Shown here: piece after piece, positions 17,819-26,468 of the stretch | Position numbering within the stretch: the first letter of the stretch is position 1 | Layout of the letters: each line of letters begins with the position of its first letter | Assembly (NCBI GenBank): GCA_015655975.1 | Contig: DVEP01000018.1 | Span: 104,764 to 168,763 of the forward strand | Source of the DNA: Eubacterium sp. | GTDB taxonomy: Bacteria; Bacillota; Clostridia; Oscillospirales; Acutalibacteraceae | DNA: 64,000 nt | Direction: 5' to 3' | Notes under the pieces: model-generated | Told to the model about the DNA's origin: nothing | What the model saw: the letters and a program-made list of their open reading frames with translations, nothing else | Databases searched by the model: none | Position numbers and translations under genes: made by a program

Positions 17819-18130
17819 TTAATCATTTATCAAAACAACTGCTACGGCGTAATTTCCGTCGTGGCTTATTGACAAATCGGTTGAACTGATATTCAAATAC
17901 GGTTTACCGTTTTCATTATGAAAAACTTCAATATCTGTAATCGGATATGTAATACCTGTTCCGAGCGCTTTAAAATACGCTTCTTTTGCAGCGAAAATGC
18001 CTGCAAAACTTTGAGCATTTTTGCAATACGATACTTCCTGCTGAGTAAAAACTTTTTTTAAAAATCGCTCATTTTTAATACTTTTTTCGATTCTTGATAT
18101 TTCAACAATATCAACGCCGATTTTACTCAT
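17819..18130 (-). CDS. acpS: Holo-[acyl-carrier-protein] synthase, compact form
   Basis: A 103-residue AcpS. The N-terminal metal-site motif GVDIVEISRIE and the helix FAAKEAYFKALGTG, which binds CoA and Mg, are intact, and the C-terminal strand SISHDGNYAVA is present. The family is usually about 120 residues; here the helix between the KPYLNIS strand and SISHD is almost absent. It transfers 4'-phosphopantetheine from CoA to acyl carrier protein. The first 8 bp overlap the end of lacZ, so it may depend on lacZ translation. Confidence 0.93.
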   Translation of the reverse strand: MSKIGVDIVEISRIEKSIKNERFLKKVFTQQEVSYCKNAQSFAGIFAAKEAYFKALGTGITYPITDIEVFHNENGKPYLNISSTDLSISHDGNYAVAVVLIND

Positions 18131-21100
18131 CTTCTTCGCTCACTTCAAATTCAAAGGGTTTGATTGCAAAGGAGAACGAGAATTTTTTACTGCCTTTTAC
18201 GATTTTATGCTCTGCTGACGGAACAGGTCCGCAAGCGTTTGAGCCTGCGCCGAGCATATAGCCGTCGATATACACCGCAGTAGTATTTCTTCTTTCAATT
18301 TCTTCCTGATGAGATACCTTTGCGGCGTCTTGAGACAAATAGTGTCTTGCATTGAATATGAACGGTTTTCCTATTGCTTCAAATTTAATTCCTGCACCGC
18401 TGTTATTTGTAAATTCTGCATATCTTGTTTCAGAACGCATTCCGCTTTCCTGCGGTTTGATGTACTTATAGTCCATCTCCGAAACAGTTGTTTCAAAATT
18501 ACCGAAAACTGCCTGTTCTTTAAAGTCTGGCAAGTTCTCAATATTGCCCAAACCAAAATATTTAATATTTTCAAAATCACACGGCAATTCTATAAGAACA
18601 CCGAAACGAGGTATGTTTCTTAATTTTGAAACATAGTCGAAAAATACATCTACCTTAATTTCGCCGTTTCCGAAAATTTCATAGTTGACTCTTGCATCGG
18701 CAAGGTACTTATATTTCGGAGTGCTGATTAAGTACGAATTTTCCAAAACTACAGACTTGTCAAGGGTTTTTCTCTTTGACTTTGTGAGGTACGCTTTTGC
18801 ATTTGCCAAATCGTACTTTTCCCAATTTTTCTTCATATACATATCGTTGTCGAGAGGAGCTCTGAACAAAACAGGCTCTATTCCCTTCTCACAATATGCA
18901 GGAGTTTGGTTTACAAGTTGAGTGCCTTTGTAAATGTAACTCATTATTTTACCGTTATTCTTATTTACAAGCAACTCAAAATCCTTTGACTTTACATAGA
19001 ACTTATTAGAACCAAAATTACTGTATGTTTGTGCAATCTGCGGAGCATCACAATCGGGAGCGATAAATTTACAGTCGCAATCGCTCAAAATGATTTGTTC
19101 GCTTGCAACTTCAAAGTCGTTTTCATAATATTTGAACACTATAACAAAGTGGCTTTCTTTATTTACATTCAAATCTATTTTGACTTTTTCTTCTCTTTGA
19201 GGTTCAACAGAAATATCAAAACTGCCGCTGCCGACTAAATTGCAATCTTCGTAAACTTCATACTTAACATTCAAATCTGCATTTTCAAAATATTTGTGAT
19301 TGAAAAACTCGTACTCATTGTCCGTTACTCTTTTCGCACGAACGGGACGATAGCAGTTTTTCATTTGTTCCGCACCCGGATGCGGTTCACGGGTAGGAGA
19401 AAACAAACCGTCAACACAGAAGTTAGTGTCATGTTTAATTTCCGAATGGTCGCCGCCGTAAGTAAATTTTACAGCGTCGTTTTCATGATATACTGCATGG
19501 TCTGCAAATTCCCAAATGCAGCCGCCTACAAGATTGTCATACTTATAAAAAGTTTGAACATATTGTTCAAGAGCGCCTGCGCCGACACCCATTGCGTGAG
19601 CGTATTCACAAATAAAATACGGTTTTTTAGAATATCTCTTTACTCTGCCCTGTCCGATTTTCTCAACAAGTGACACTTCGGGATACATCATACTTATCAC
19701 ATCGTATCCGATACGGCGGGTTCTGATGGCGCCCTCGTAGTGAATAGGAATATCGGTAAGTTTTTTCAGGTTTTGATAACAATAGTCCTGACATTTGTAT
19801 CCGCCAGCCTCATTGCCCAAAGACCAAAAAGTTACACAGGCATGGTTCTTGTCGCGTTCAAACATTCTGTACACACGGTCCCAGTAATGTTCTTTCCATT
19901 TGAGATTATTGCTGATTAAGTTCGGTTTATAAATTTCGCAAACGCCGTGCGCTTCTATATCCGCTTCATCCATAACATAGATACCGTACAAATCACACAA
20001 ATCTAAAAACATCGGGTCAGGAGGATAGTGAGAAGTTCTTACTGCGTTACAGTTGTATTCTTTGATTATCTCAACATCTTTTTTCATATCATCGGCAGTC
20101 ATACAGTAGCCTTTGTCTGCCGTAGTATCATGATGGTTTACACCGAGCAATTTAACTCGCTTGTCATTAAAATAGAAGATGTTTTCTTTGATTTCGATAT
20201 GTCTGAAACCAACATTTTTGCGAACAATCTCAACAACTTCTCCCTCAACGGAAAGAGTTAAATATAATTTATACAGATACGGATTTTCTGCCGACCACTT
20301 TTGCACTTCCAAATTTTCAAAATCAAGCGTTTCAATCTTGTCTTTGTCGACATCTACCGACTTTGAAGACATAAGTTCGCCGTTGTCAAATAACTCAGCA
20401 GTAAGCACACAATTTTCAGTTAATTTTAAAGACGGGAAAACAACCATAGAAAAGTTTTGTTTTTCACGGTCAAAATTTGTTTTAATTTCAAAATCATAGA
20501 TAGAATTGTCTTCTGTTCTTGTGAGCAAAACATCTCGGAAAATTCCGTTTGAACGGAACATATCCTGCGCTTCAATATAACTGCCGTTGCACCATTTGTG
20601 TACAACAACCGCAATTTCATTTATACCCTCGTTTAAAAACTCCGACACTTCAAACTCGGCAGTATTGTGAGAGCCCTCGGAATAGCCGACAAACTTGCCG
20701 TTGACAAAAACATCCAAACTGCCTGCAACACCCAAAAATGTCAAAGTGTAGTTACCTGAATTGTCCATCAATTTAAAACTTTTCAAATATACACTTACAG
20801 GACAATTTGAAGGAATATGAGGCGGCTTGACATCAAATTGATATCTCGAATTTATATAGCAAGGTTTTTCATAGCCTGTATATTGCCACATTGACGGAAC
20901 ATTTACAGTATCGAACTCAAAATTTTCAGTGTCAATTTCTGTCGGCAACTGTGAGCAGTCTTCATAGTACCTGAATTTCCACTCGCCGTTTAAAACAGCA
21001 ACCATAGAAGACGAATAGCGTTCTGTGAGAATGTCTGTTTTTTCAAGTTCTTCTTTGTCATTGAACGGAATGAAGTAACTTCTCGGTTTCATTAAATTTT

Positions 21101-21152
21101 TGCTGAATACTGCAAAATTCTTGTAATTGTCAGTTTTTAAATTGAATTTCAT
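18123..21152 (-). CDS. lacZ: Beta-galactosidase, GH2 (LacZ type)
   Basis: A 1009-residue GH2 enzyme: sugar-binding jelly-roll, immunoglobulin-like and TIM-barrel domains, then the C-terminal small-chain domain. Active-site features are RTSHYPPDPMFLDLCD, acid/base Glu in WSLGNEAGG and the nucleophile region CEYAHAMGVG. It hydrolyses terminal beta-galactosides such as lactose or galacto-oligosaccharides. No signal peptide, so cytoplasmic. The ribosome site is CGGAGGAAACA before ATG. No transporter or regulator lies next to it, and the genes after it (acpS, nnr) are housekeeping, an unusual partnership. Confidence 0.96.
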   Translation of the reverse strand: MKFNLKTDNYKNFAVFSKNLMKPRSYFIPFNDKEELEKTDILTERYSSSMVAVLNGEWKFRYYEDCSQLPTEIDTENFEFDTVNVPSMWQYTGYEKPCYINSRYQFDVKPPHIPSNCPVSVYLKSFKLMDNSGNYTLTFLGVAGSLDVFVNGKFVGYSEGSHNTAEFEVSEFLNEGINEIAVVVHKWCNGSYIEAQDMFRSNGIFRDVLLTRTEDNSIYDFEIKTNFDREKQNFSMVVFPSLKLTENCVLTAELFDNGELMSSKSVDVDKDKIETLDFENLEVQKWSAENPYLYKLYLTLSVEGEVVEIVRKNVGFRHIEIKENIFYFNDKRVKLLGVNHHDTTADKGYCMTADDMKKDVEIIKEYNCNAVRTSHYPPDPMFLDLCDLYGIYVMDEADIEAHGVCEIYKPNLISNNLKWKEHYWDRVYRMFERDKNHACVTFWSLGNEAGGYKCQDYCYQNLKKLTDIPIHYEGAIRTRRIGYDVISMMYPEVSLVEKIGQGRVKRYSKKPYFICEYAHAMGVGAGALEQYVQTFYKYDNLVGGCIWEFADHAVYHENDAVKFTYGGDHSEIKHDTNFCVDGLFSPTREPHPGAEQMKNCYRPVRAKRVTDNEYEFFNHKYFENADLNVKYEVYEDCNLVGSGSFDISVEPQREEKVKIDLNVNKESHFVIVFKYYENDFEVASEQIILSDCDCKFIAPDCDAPQIAQTYSNFGSNKFYVKSKDFELLVNKNNGKIMSYIYKGTQLVNQTPAYCEKGIEPVLFRAPLDNDMYMKKNWEKYDLANAKAYLTKSKRKTLDKSVVLENSYLISTPKYKYLADARVNYEIFGNGEIKVDVFFDYVSKLRNIPRFGVLIELPCDFENIKYFGLGNIENLPDFKEQAVFGNFETTVSEMDYKYIKPQESGMRSETRYAEFTNNSGAGIKFEAIGKPFIFNARHYLSQDAAKVSHQEEIERRNTTAVYIDGYMLGAGSNACGPVPSAEHKIVKGSKKFSFSFAIKPFEFEVSEEDE

Positions 21153-21330
21153 TGTTTCCTCCGAATAAGGTTGAGAGAGCTAAACCCACCTTATATAAAA
21201 CATATATAATATTATACTTTAAATTTAACACAGAAAAAATAAGTAGTCAACAGACACAGTGAAAAAAATGAAAAAATTTTCAGTTTTTTCTGCTGATTTT
21301 TATATTTGACACAATGAATGAAAATAATTT
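21153..21330 (-). other. Upstream region of lacZ
   Basis: About 180 bp of A+T-rich DNA. A TATAAT-like box lies on the minus strand near 21216, but no well-spaced -35 box was found (TTGACT is 28 bp away). Nothing else recognisable. Confidence 0.35.
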
Positions 21331-21374
21331 GCAAAAGAAAAGGTGTACAACCGATAAAGGTCGTACACCCATTT
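21331..21374 (-). terminator. Terminator of the cell-surface protein gene
   Basis: On the minus strand GGTGTAC (21363-21369) pairs with GTACACC (21342-21348), followed by TTTTCTTTTG. It lies 30 bp after the stop. Confidence 0.75.
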
Positions 21375-21403
21375 TTCAAGTTATGCTAAAAACAAGCCGA
21401 TTA

Positions 21404-24400
21404 TCAGTCGATAAGACCTTTTTTTCTCATAACAAAGAAGATAGCCGTTGCCAAAGCAACTGAAACTGCTACAAGTACAGCGAAAGCTGTTACAACATTT
21501 TCTGCTGCGCCTGTGTCAGGAATTGTAGGAGAATCTGTATCTTCATCGTCTGCGCCTGGAATTACAGGAAGTTTATCTCCGTCGTCGCCGTCAGGAGTTT
21601 CAGGGTCTGTAGGTACATCCGGGTCTTGCGGGTCTGTAGGCTTATCAGGGTCTTCCGGGTCAACAGGTTTGTCAGGGTCTTCAGGTTCGATAGGAGTATC
21701 GCCGGGTGTTCCTAACATATCCAAAATTTTGCCGTACATTCCTTCTTTGCCCAATGCAACCATGCTGTCAAGGGCACCGATAACCATACCTGAAAGGTTG
21801 CCGAGTACACCGTTCAAAAGAGTTTTAACTGCTGCATAGTTTGCACTGTCTGCAAACAATACATCGTAAAGATAGTAAAATACTGTTGTGAAGCAAGTAT
21901 CTGTATCGCCTGTTCTGAGAATGAAGTAAGCGTTTGAATTGCTCTTGCTTGTGTGAGATTCAACTGTTGCACAATTAGCGAGTTTCATCCAATCAATAGC
22001 TTTGAGTTGAATTTTGCACTCTTTGCCTGCAACTGAAGTCAAATCAATCGGAGCAGCAGTAATCATCTTGTTTACAGCGTCTGCCGAAAGGTCAAGTGAA
22101 GCACCTAAACCGCTGAGCAGACCGAGTTGAGCAATCGCGCCTTTAAGGCAATCGTTGAGTTTATTTGTACCGATAAGGTTAGCAACTCTCGGAAGAACTT
22201 TAATGAGTCCGTTGAGAGGGTCAGGAGAAACCATATCTACAAAGTCTGTAAACAAACCGTCAATGATAGGTCTCAAGAATTCGTCAGCAGCAATATTTGC
22301 GCTTGTTTCTTTTACTTTATAGTAATTTTCTTTGTATTCTTGTGCGTTTGGAATGCTTGTAATTCCGAGTTCTTCCAACATAGGAATTAAGTTAGCGTAA
22401 GCACCGTTAACATAAGAACCGTCTTCGCTGATATAATCGAACATTTTAATGCCTACAGAAATAACAAGAACGCTGGCATCAGGGTCAAACAATACTGTAA
22501 GATTTCTCAAAACAGCAAGCAAAGCATCAACAAAACCATCTCTGTCGCCGTTTTTGAATCCAAAGTCTCCGTTTTCGAAAACGATAGCGGCAACATCGTC
22601 AAGAGTTTTACATGCAGCAATCTTTTCTTTTGCTACGCTGAATTTTTCTTCTTCAAGAGCGTTTGCAATTTTTGAAGGGCTGATAATCATGCCGATAACT
22701 TTGCCGAGAGTCAATCCCATCATTCCGAGGTCCATATCACTCTTTGAAAGAGTTGCATACAAATCAAAGATTTTTGAAACCATTTCTGTTGTATAAACAT
22801 TTTCTTCAAGAACTTTGTCTAAACCTTCAGAAAGGTCAACATCAGGAGCAATCATAGGAAGAAGTGTTCCGACAACAAGGTCCCAAAGAGCGTCAACTGC
22901 AGACTGAATACCGCCGACAGTATTTGCTACTTCGCTGTTTTCCGGACGAACAATAGTTGTCTTTTTAAATTCTTTGATTTCTTTTTCAAAATTATATTGG
23001 TCAATGGCAGGTTTTACAATTTGCATATATTTTGCCATTGTTTCATCTGTAATTTGTTTTTTATACTTATCAGTAAGAGAAACATATTTAGCTTTTGCTG
23101 TTGCAATAGTTTCTGCATTAAGTTTGTCTAAATCTGTGTCGTTTACAAATTTAACAAAATCTTCAAATTTGAGATTTTCAAGAACATTATTCAATGCTGC
23201 CTCGGCATTGTTTGATGTTGTTTTGCTGATTTTTGTAGGTTTAGTGTAGCCAAGTTCAGGAGTAAGTTCACTTGCTTCATAAACATTATCAATAGAAACA
23301 TATACAACATTCTTTGAGAAATCAATAAGTTCGTCGTACATTTGTTTTGCGCTTTCGCTCAAAGCGGCTGCTTTTTCAAGAGCGCCATTTACATCTGCAA
23401 GTGGAACATTGTCGCCCTTAACAACTCTTACACCTGTTTCAACAACTGTGTTTACAGCGTCTGCTACATCTTTGTAAGAAGCAAACTTTGAAACTAACTC
23501 AAGAGTATTTTTCATAGCAACTGCTGCAGGAGCAATTTGGTCTTTTTTTATAGCTTCATAGTAGTTGTTAAATCCGTCAATATATGTCTGTGCAGAATGA
23601 CCGCTTTTCCAAGAATAAACACCTGTGTTTCTGTCTTTCTGAATGAAATTCGTTTGTGAAACAGAACGAGGGTCAGAACCTGAAGCGTCAATATCCTGAG
23701 ACATATAATAGTTAGTATCGAAAACATTCTTTACAGTTGCACCGAATTTATCTGTTGTAGGAGCTGTAATGTTTGCATATATACCACCAGTTCTGTTCGG
23801 CTGCAAATAGTCTGTAAAAGAAAATGCAGTTTCATTAAGAGCACCAAGATTGTCAACCAATTCTTTTAAAGTGTTTTGTGCAAGTTCATTATCTTTGAAG
23901 TTCAAACCTGAATTATTGCCCAAATACTTACCGTCGATATCTGTGCTGTACGGAGCCAGCGCGTCGATAGCACTTTTATAATCTGCAGGAAGAGTACCCA
24001 TTACAGATTCGATTTCAGCAAGATTTTTGAGAGAAGCTGCTCTTTGGTCAAGTGAAGGAGACTTGCCACCGTTTTCAGTTCTTGCATTATCATCCTGAAC
24101 GCAAGTCAACCAATATACATAGTGACTTTTTTGCATTTCAAGTTTTTCTGCTTCTGTCAAAGCTTTGATGCTTGAAGAAATTTCGTCAAAAACTTTTCTT
24201 GCTTCAGCTTTTTGTTCTTTTTCTTCTTCTTTAGCAGAATAAAGATATTTTTTATTATTCGTGTTGTAGTCTTCTATTTTGGTCTGAATAGAAGTTACTT
24301 TGTCGCTTGCCTTTTCTTTATCGTCTGTTGCGGCAAAAGCGAAAAATCCAACGCTTACGCTTGACATAACAATAAGCAATGACAAAAGCAAACTAAGTAA

Positions 24401-24418
24401 TTTTTTAGTTTTTTTCAT
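21404..24418 (-). CDS. Large cell-wall-anchored surface protein with IPDTG sorting signal
   Basis: A 1004-residue secreted protein. The signal peptide spans about residues 1-31 (KKTKKLL, hydrophobic core, ending FAFAA). The body is mostly helical with no family I recognise. A linker of DPDKP/EDPDKP-type repeats (Pro- and Asp-rich, coded around 21590-21700) precedes IPDTG, a hydrophobic helix and the tail MRKKGLID, the standard layout of a sortase substrate. IPDTG differs from LPxTG but fits relaxed clostridial sortases. ATG 24418 is the likely start: AAAGG is 9 nt upstream, whereas TTG 24427 would abut it. It is monocistronic, divergent from a TetR gene. Confidence 0.82.
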   Translation of the reverse strand: MKKTKKLLSLLLSLLIVMSSVSVGFFAFAATDDKEKASDKVTSIQTKIEDYNTNNKKYLYSAKEEEKEQKAEARKVFDEISSSIKALTEAEKLEMQKSHYVYWLTCVQDDNARTENGGKSPSLDQRAASLKNLAEIESVMGTLPADYKSAIDALAPYSTDIDGKYLGNNSGLNFKDNELAQNTLKELVDNLGALNETAFSFTDYLQPNRTGGIYANITAPTTDKFGATVKNVFDTNYYMSQDIDASGSDPRSVSQTNFIQKDRNTGVYSWKSGHSAQTYIDGFNNYYEAIKKDQIAPAAVAMKNTLELVSKFASYKDVADAVNTVVETGVRVVKGDNVPLADVNGALEKAAALSESAKQMYDELIDFSKNVVYVSIDNVYEASELTPELGYTKPTKISKTTSNNAEAALNNVLENLKFEDFVKFVNDTDLDKLNAETIATAKAKYVSLTDKYKKQITDETMAKYMQIVKPAIDQYNFEKEIKEFKKTTIVRPENSEVANTVGGIQSAVDALWDLVVGTLLPMIAPDVDLSEGLDKVLEENVYTTEMVSKIFDLYATLSKSDMDLGMMGLTLGKVIGMIISPSKIANALEEEKFSVAKEKIAACKTLDDVAAIVFENGDFGFKNGDRDGFVDALLAVLRNLTVLFDPDASVLVISVGIKMFDYISEDGSYVNGAYANLIPMLEELGITSIPNAQEYKENYYKVKETSANIAADEFLRPIIDGLFTDFVDMVSPDPLNGLIKVLPRVANLIGTNKLNDCLKGAIAQLGLLSGLGASLDLSADAVNKMITAAPIDLTSVAGKECKIQLKAIDWMKLANCATVESHTSKSNSNAYFILRTGDTDTCFTTVFYYLYDVLFADSANYAAVKTLLNGVLGNLSGMVIGALDSMVALGKEGMYGKILDMLGTPGDTPIEPEDPDKPVDPEDPDKPTDPQDPDVPTDPETPDGDDGDKLPVIPGADDEDTDSPTIPDTGAAENVVTAFAVLVAVSVALATAIFFVMRKKGLID

Positions 24419-24440
24419 TGTATCCAACCTTTCATAAAAT

Positions 24441-24466
24441 ATAGAACGAAAAACAGACCGTTCTAT
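24441..24466. promoter_or_regulatory. Inverted repeat at the surface-protein transcript start (candidate TetR operator)
   Basis: ATAGAACG (24441-24448) and CGTTCTAT (24459-24466) are perfect arms separated by 10 bp. The repeat covers the predicted start (about 24465) of the leftward transcript. Confidence 0.5.
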
Positions 24467-24471
24467 AAATT

Positions 24472-24499
24472 ATTATACTTATATTGATTGAATTGTAAA
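24472..24499 (-). promoter_or_regulatory. Promoter of the surface-protein gene
   Basis: Minus strand TTTACA (24494-24499), 16 bp, TATAAT (24472-24477). Confidence 0.65.
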
Positions 24500-24722
24500 T
24501 ATATAGTGTTAACAAATAATTCATCTATTTTTTGTAGCAATTGCACAAAATAGCAATATAATAACAGATATATGATATAATATTATCTAAATGATACAAC
24601 GATGATACAACAACAATATTCAAGTTTTGAAAAATAAAAACAAACCAAAAGCAAACTGATTTAAAAAATTCAATATAAAATACAAACAGGGCTCAAATAT
24701 TCGACTGAGTGTTGAAAAAACT

Positions 24723-24751
24723 TTTACAATATGCTATTATTATAGTATTAT
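24723..24751 (+). promoter_or_regulatory. tetR promoter
   Basis: TTTACA (24723-24728), 17 bp, TATTAT (24746-24751); start expected near 24758. Confidence 0.65.
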
Positions 24752-24759
24752 ATGTTATG

Positions 24760-24781
24760 AAAGTATATAAAAATATACTTT
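24760..24781. promoter_or_regulatory. Perfect palindrome in the tetR leader (candidate autoregulatory operator)
   Basis: AAAGTATAT (24760-24768) and ATATACTTT (24773-24781) with AAAA between. It lies between the predicted start and the AGGGGA ribosome site. Confidence 0.5.
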
Positions 24782-24793
24782 AGGGGAATTGCG

Positions 24794-25432
24794 ATGACGC
24801 AGGAAGAAAGAAATATCAAGAGCAAAACAGAAATAGTAACTGCTACGATAAAAGAGTTTGCTCAGCACGGTTTTGAAGATGCACTGCTAAACAGAATATG
24901 CAGGGACAACAATATTTCAAAAGGAAAAATGTACCACTACTATCACTCTAAAGAAGAACTTTTCTGCGAGTGCGTAAACTATATTTTTCATATGTTTTGT
25001 CTGCACATTGAAAACTTTAAAATCGATAAAAGTATAAGCGTTTTTGAGAACTTACACAACTACTATAAAAATGTATTAGATTATTGGGGCAAAAATCCCG
25101 AGCACTATATTGTACTGAATATGTCGGTAAATACTTTTAACAGAAATATCGAACTCGGAATTCAAAAAGGAAGAGCCGAATATGTTGCAGCTAGCAAGAA
25201 AAAATTGGTAGAAATAATAAATGTTGAAAAAAACAACTTATCTTTTTCTGATGAAGAAAAGTTTTCTGTAATAAAAGCTGTAAACGAAAACATCTTTACA
25301 TTCAAATTTGCAAAGGTTATTGACTTTTCAATAAACAAAGACTATGAAAACGCAAAAGCCTTAGGAAATGAATTACTTAACTTTTATGACAGACTTATTC
25401 AAATTTTTCTTTACGGCGTTTTGCCGAGATAA
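24794..25432 (+). CDS. TetR/AcrR family transcriptional regulator
   Basis: A 212-residue regulator. Residues 10-57 form the TetR helix-turn-helix (TATIKEFAQHGFEDALLNRIC, then NISKGKMYHYYHSKEELF). The C-terminal ligand domain is all helical with no recognisable subfamily. It is divergent from the surface-protein gene, and both promoters carry inverted repeats at their transcript starts, so control of the surface protein and of itself is likely. The signal is unknown. AGGGGA precedes ATG 24794. Confidence 0.9.
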   Translation: MTQEERNIKSKTEIVTATIKEFAQHGFEDALLNRICRDNNISKGKMYHYYHSKEELFCECVNYIFHMFCLHIENFKIDKSISVFENLHNYYKNVLDYWGKNPEHYIVLNMSVNTFNRNIELGIQKGRAEYVAASKKKLVEIINVEKNNLSFSDEEKFSVIKAVNENIFTFKFAKVIDFSINKDYENAKALGNELLNFYDRLIQIFLYGVLPR

Positions 25433-25439
25433 CAACTGA

Positions 25440-25482
25440 CAAAAAGCGTATGACTGTTGAACTAACAGTCATACGCTTTTTT
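25440..25482. terminator. Bidirectional terminator between tetR and srtB
   Basis: AAAAAGCGTATGACTGTT pairs with AACAGTCATACGCTTTTT around a 5-nt loop (25459-25463), with T-runs on both strands. Confidence 0.9.
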
Positions 25483-25527
25483 ATTTAATTATTTTATTTA
25501 TATTTCTTATATATCCTTTATAAAGCA

Positions 25528-26439
25528 CTATTTAATTTTTTTAGGCACCCATCTCTCATCGTTTTTGTATGGGTTTTCTTTGCCTTTAACATCGTACCAA
25601 ATTTGAGGATATTTAGCATTTTTATTTATTGTTGCAGAACTTGTATCTACCGTTGCACTTTCTCCGTCACGGACCATTCTGCCCACGATTACAATACGGA
25701 CATCTGCCCTATGGTTTTTAGTATCAAGTTCTCGTGTACAGGTTGACAATGTCAAAAACTTGTCGCCCTCTTTAATATCTACACCCGTATTATACATTGA
25801 ACGGGTTTTAAGTTCATTGACATAGCCCTCGAAATTGATACTTTCCATATGAGGATATACATAGTTGAAAACATATCCGTTATCTTCCGACTTTGACGCA
25901 GAAGTAATGAAAACGGAAACTATTTTCCACTTGTGCATCTCTGTTTTTGTGTTGAACTCGATTACGGGATGTTCCTTATAAAAATCGAAATCGCTGTACT
26001 TTGTAAGTTGACTGAACATAGTTTTATCGAGCCAATTATGTCCGTGAATTACAGTATTTGTATCGAGAGTCTGAGCATTGCAGTCTTTATCCATAAAAAT
26101 TGCGCCTCTGCCCTCTTTTTTCTTTTTAAAATTATGGTTTAAATAATAATCATTATTATCCGTCTGCACAACCGGATAGTCAACATGGGTGCCGTCGATT
26201 TTTATCCAACCGACAAAGTCATTGTTTTCAGTATAGTAGTCGTTGTATTCCGCAGGAACGGTTGTTTCTTCGCTTGTAATGGTTTCGCTGACTGTTTCAT
26301 CAACAGGCGCAGTGCTTGTGGGTTTATTTTTTGAACTGACAAAAAAATAAACACCTACACCTATCGCCACTGCTAAAACAACACAAATGACCGATATGAT
26401 GACTTTTTTCTTCTTGTCCGAATTTTTCAATTTTTCCAT
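25528..26439 (-). CDS. srtB: Class B sortase
   Basis: A 303-residue membrane-anchored transpeptidase. There is one N-terminal helix (about residues 12-34) and a Thr/Ser/Glu-rich linker, then the sortase fold. Catalytic residues are visible: His in VIHGHNW, Cys in LSTC and Arg in HRADVRI. Extra N-terminal helices and the inserted region before LSTC fit class B. It would cleave sorting signals and link proteins to peptidoglycan. The start is ATG 26439, preceded by GGGGTGA; a GTG at 26448 would overlap that site. It ends the long leftward series from tepA; the surface protein at 21404 is its closest candidate substrate. Confidence 0.92.
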   Translation of the reverse strand: MEKLKNSDKKKKVIISVICVVLAVAIGVGVYFFVSSKNKPTSTAPVDETVSETITSEETTVPAEYNDYYTENNDFVGWIKIDGTHVDYPVVQTDNNDYYLNHNFKKKKEGRGAIFMDKDCNAQTLDTNTVIHGHNWLDKTMFSQLTKYSDFDFYKEHPVIEFNTKTEMHKWKIVSVFITSASKSEDNGYVFNYVYPHMESINFEGYVNELKTRSMYNTGVDIKEGDKFLTLSTCTRELDTKNHRADVRIVIVGRMVRDGESATVDTSSATINKNAKYPQIWYDVKGKENPYKNDERWVPKKIK

Positions 26440-26468
26440 ATAAATCACCCCAAAGAATTTTCAAAGTT

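Larger units (their letters stand above)
24419..24793. other. Divergent regulatory region between surface protein and tetR
   Basis: This 375-bp gap has no gene. It holds a promoter for each neighbour, one inverted repeat near each predicted transcript start, and a tandem 11-bp repeat (ATGATACAACG at 24591-24601, ATGATACAACA at 24602-24612) midway. The rest is plain A+T-rich sequence. Confidence 0.6.

Noticed and set aside
21590..21700. Repetitive DNA that might be a CRISPR or satellite
   Set aside because: The repeats follow the reading frame and encode DPDKP-type spacer units of the surface protein.
24591..24612. Tandem 11-bp repeat as an iteron or operator
   Set aside because: Only two copies, far from both promoters; no replication gene nearby. 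Mentioned only in the region description.
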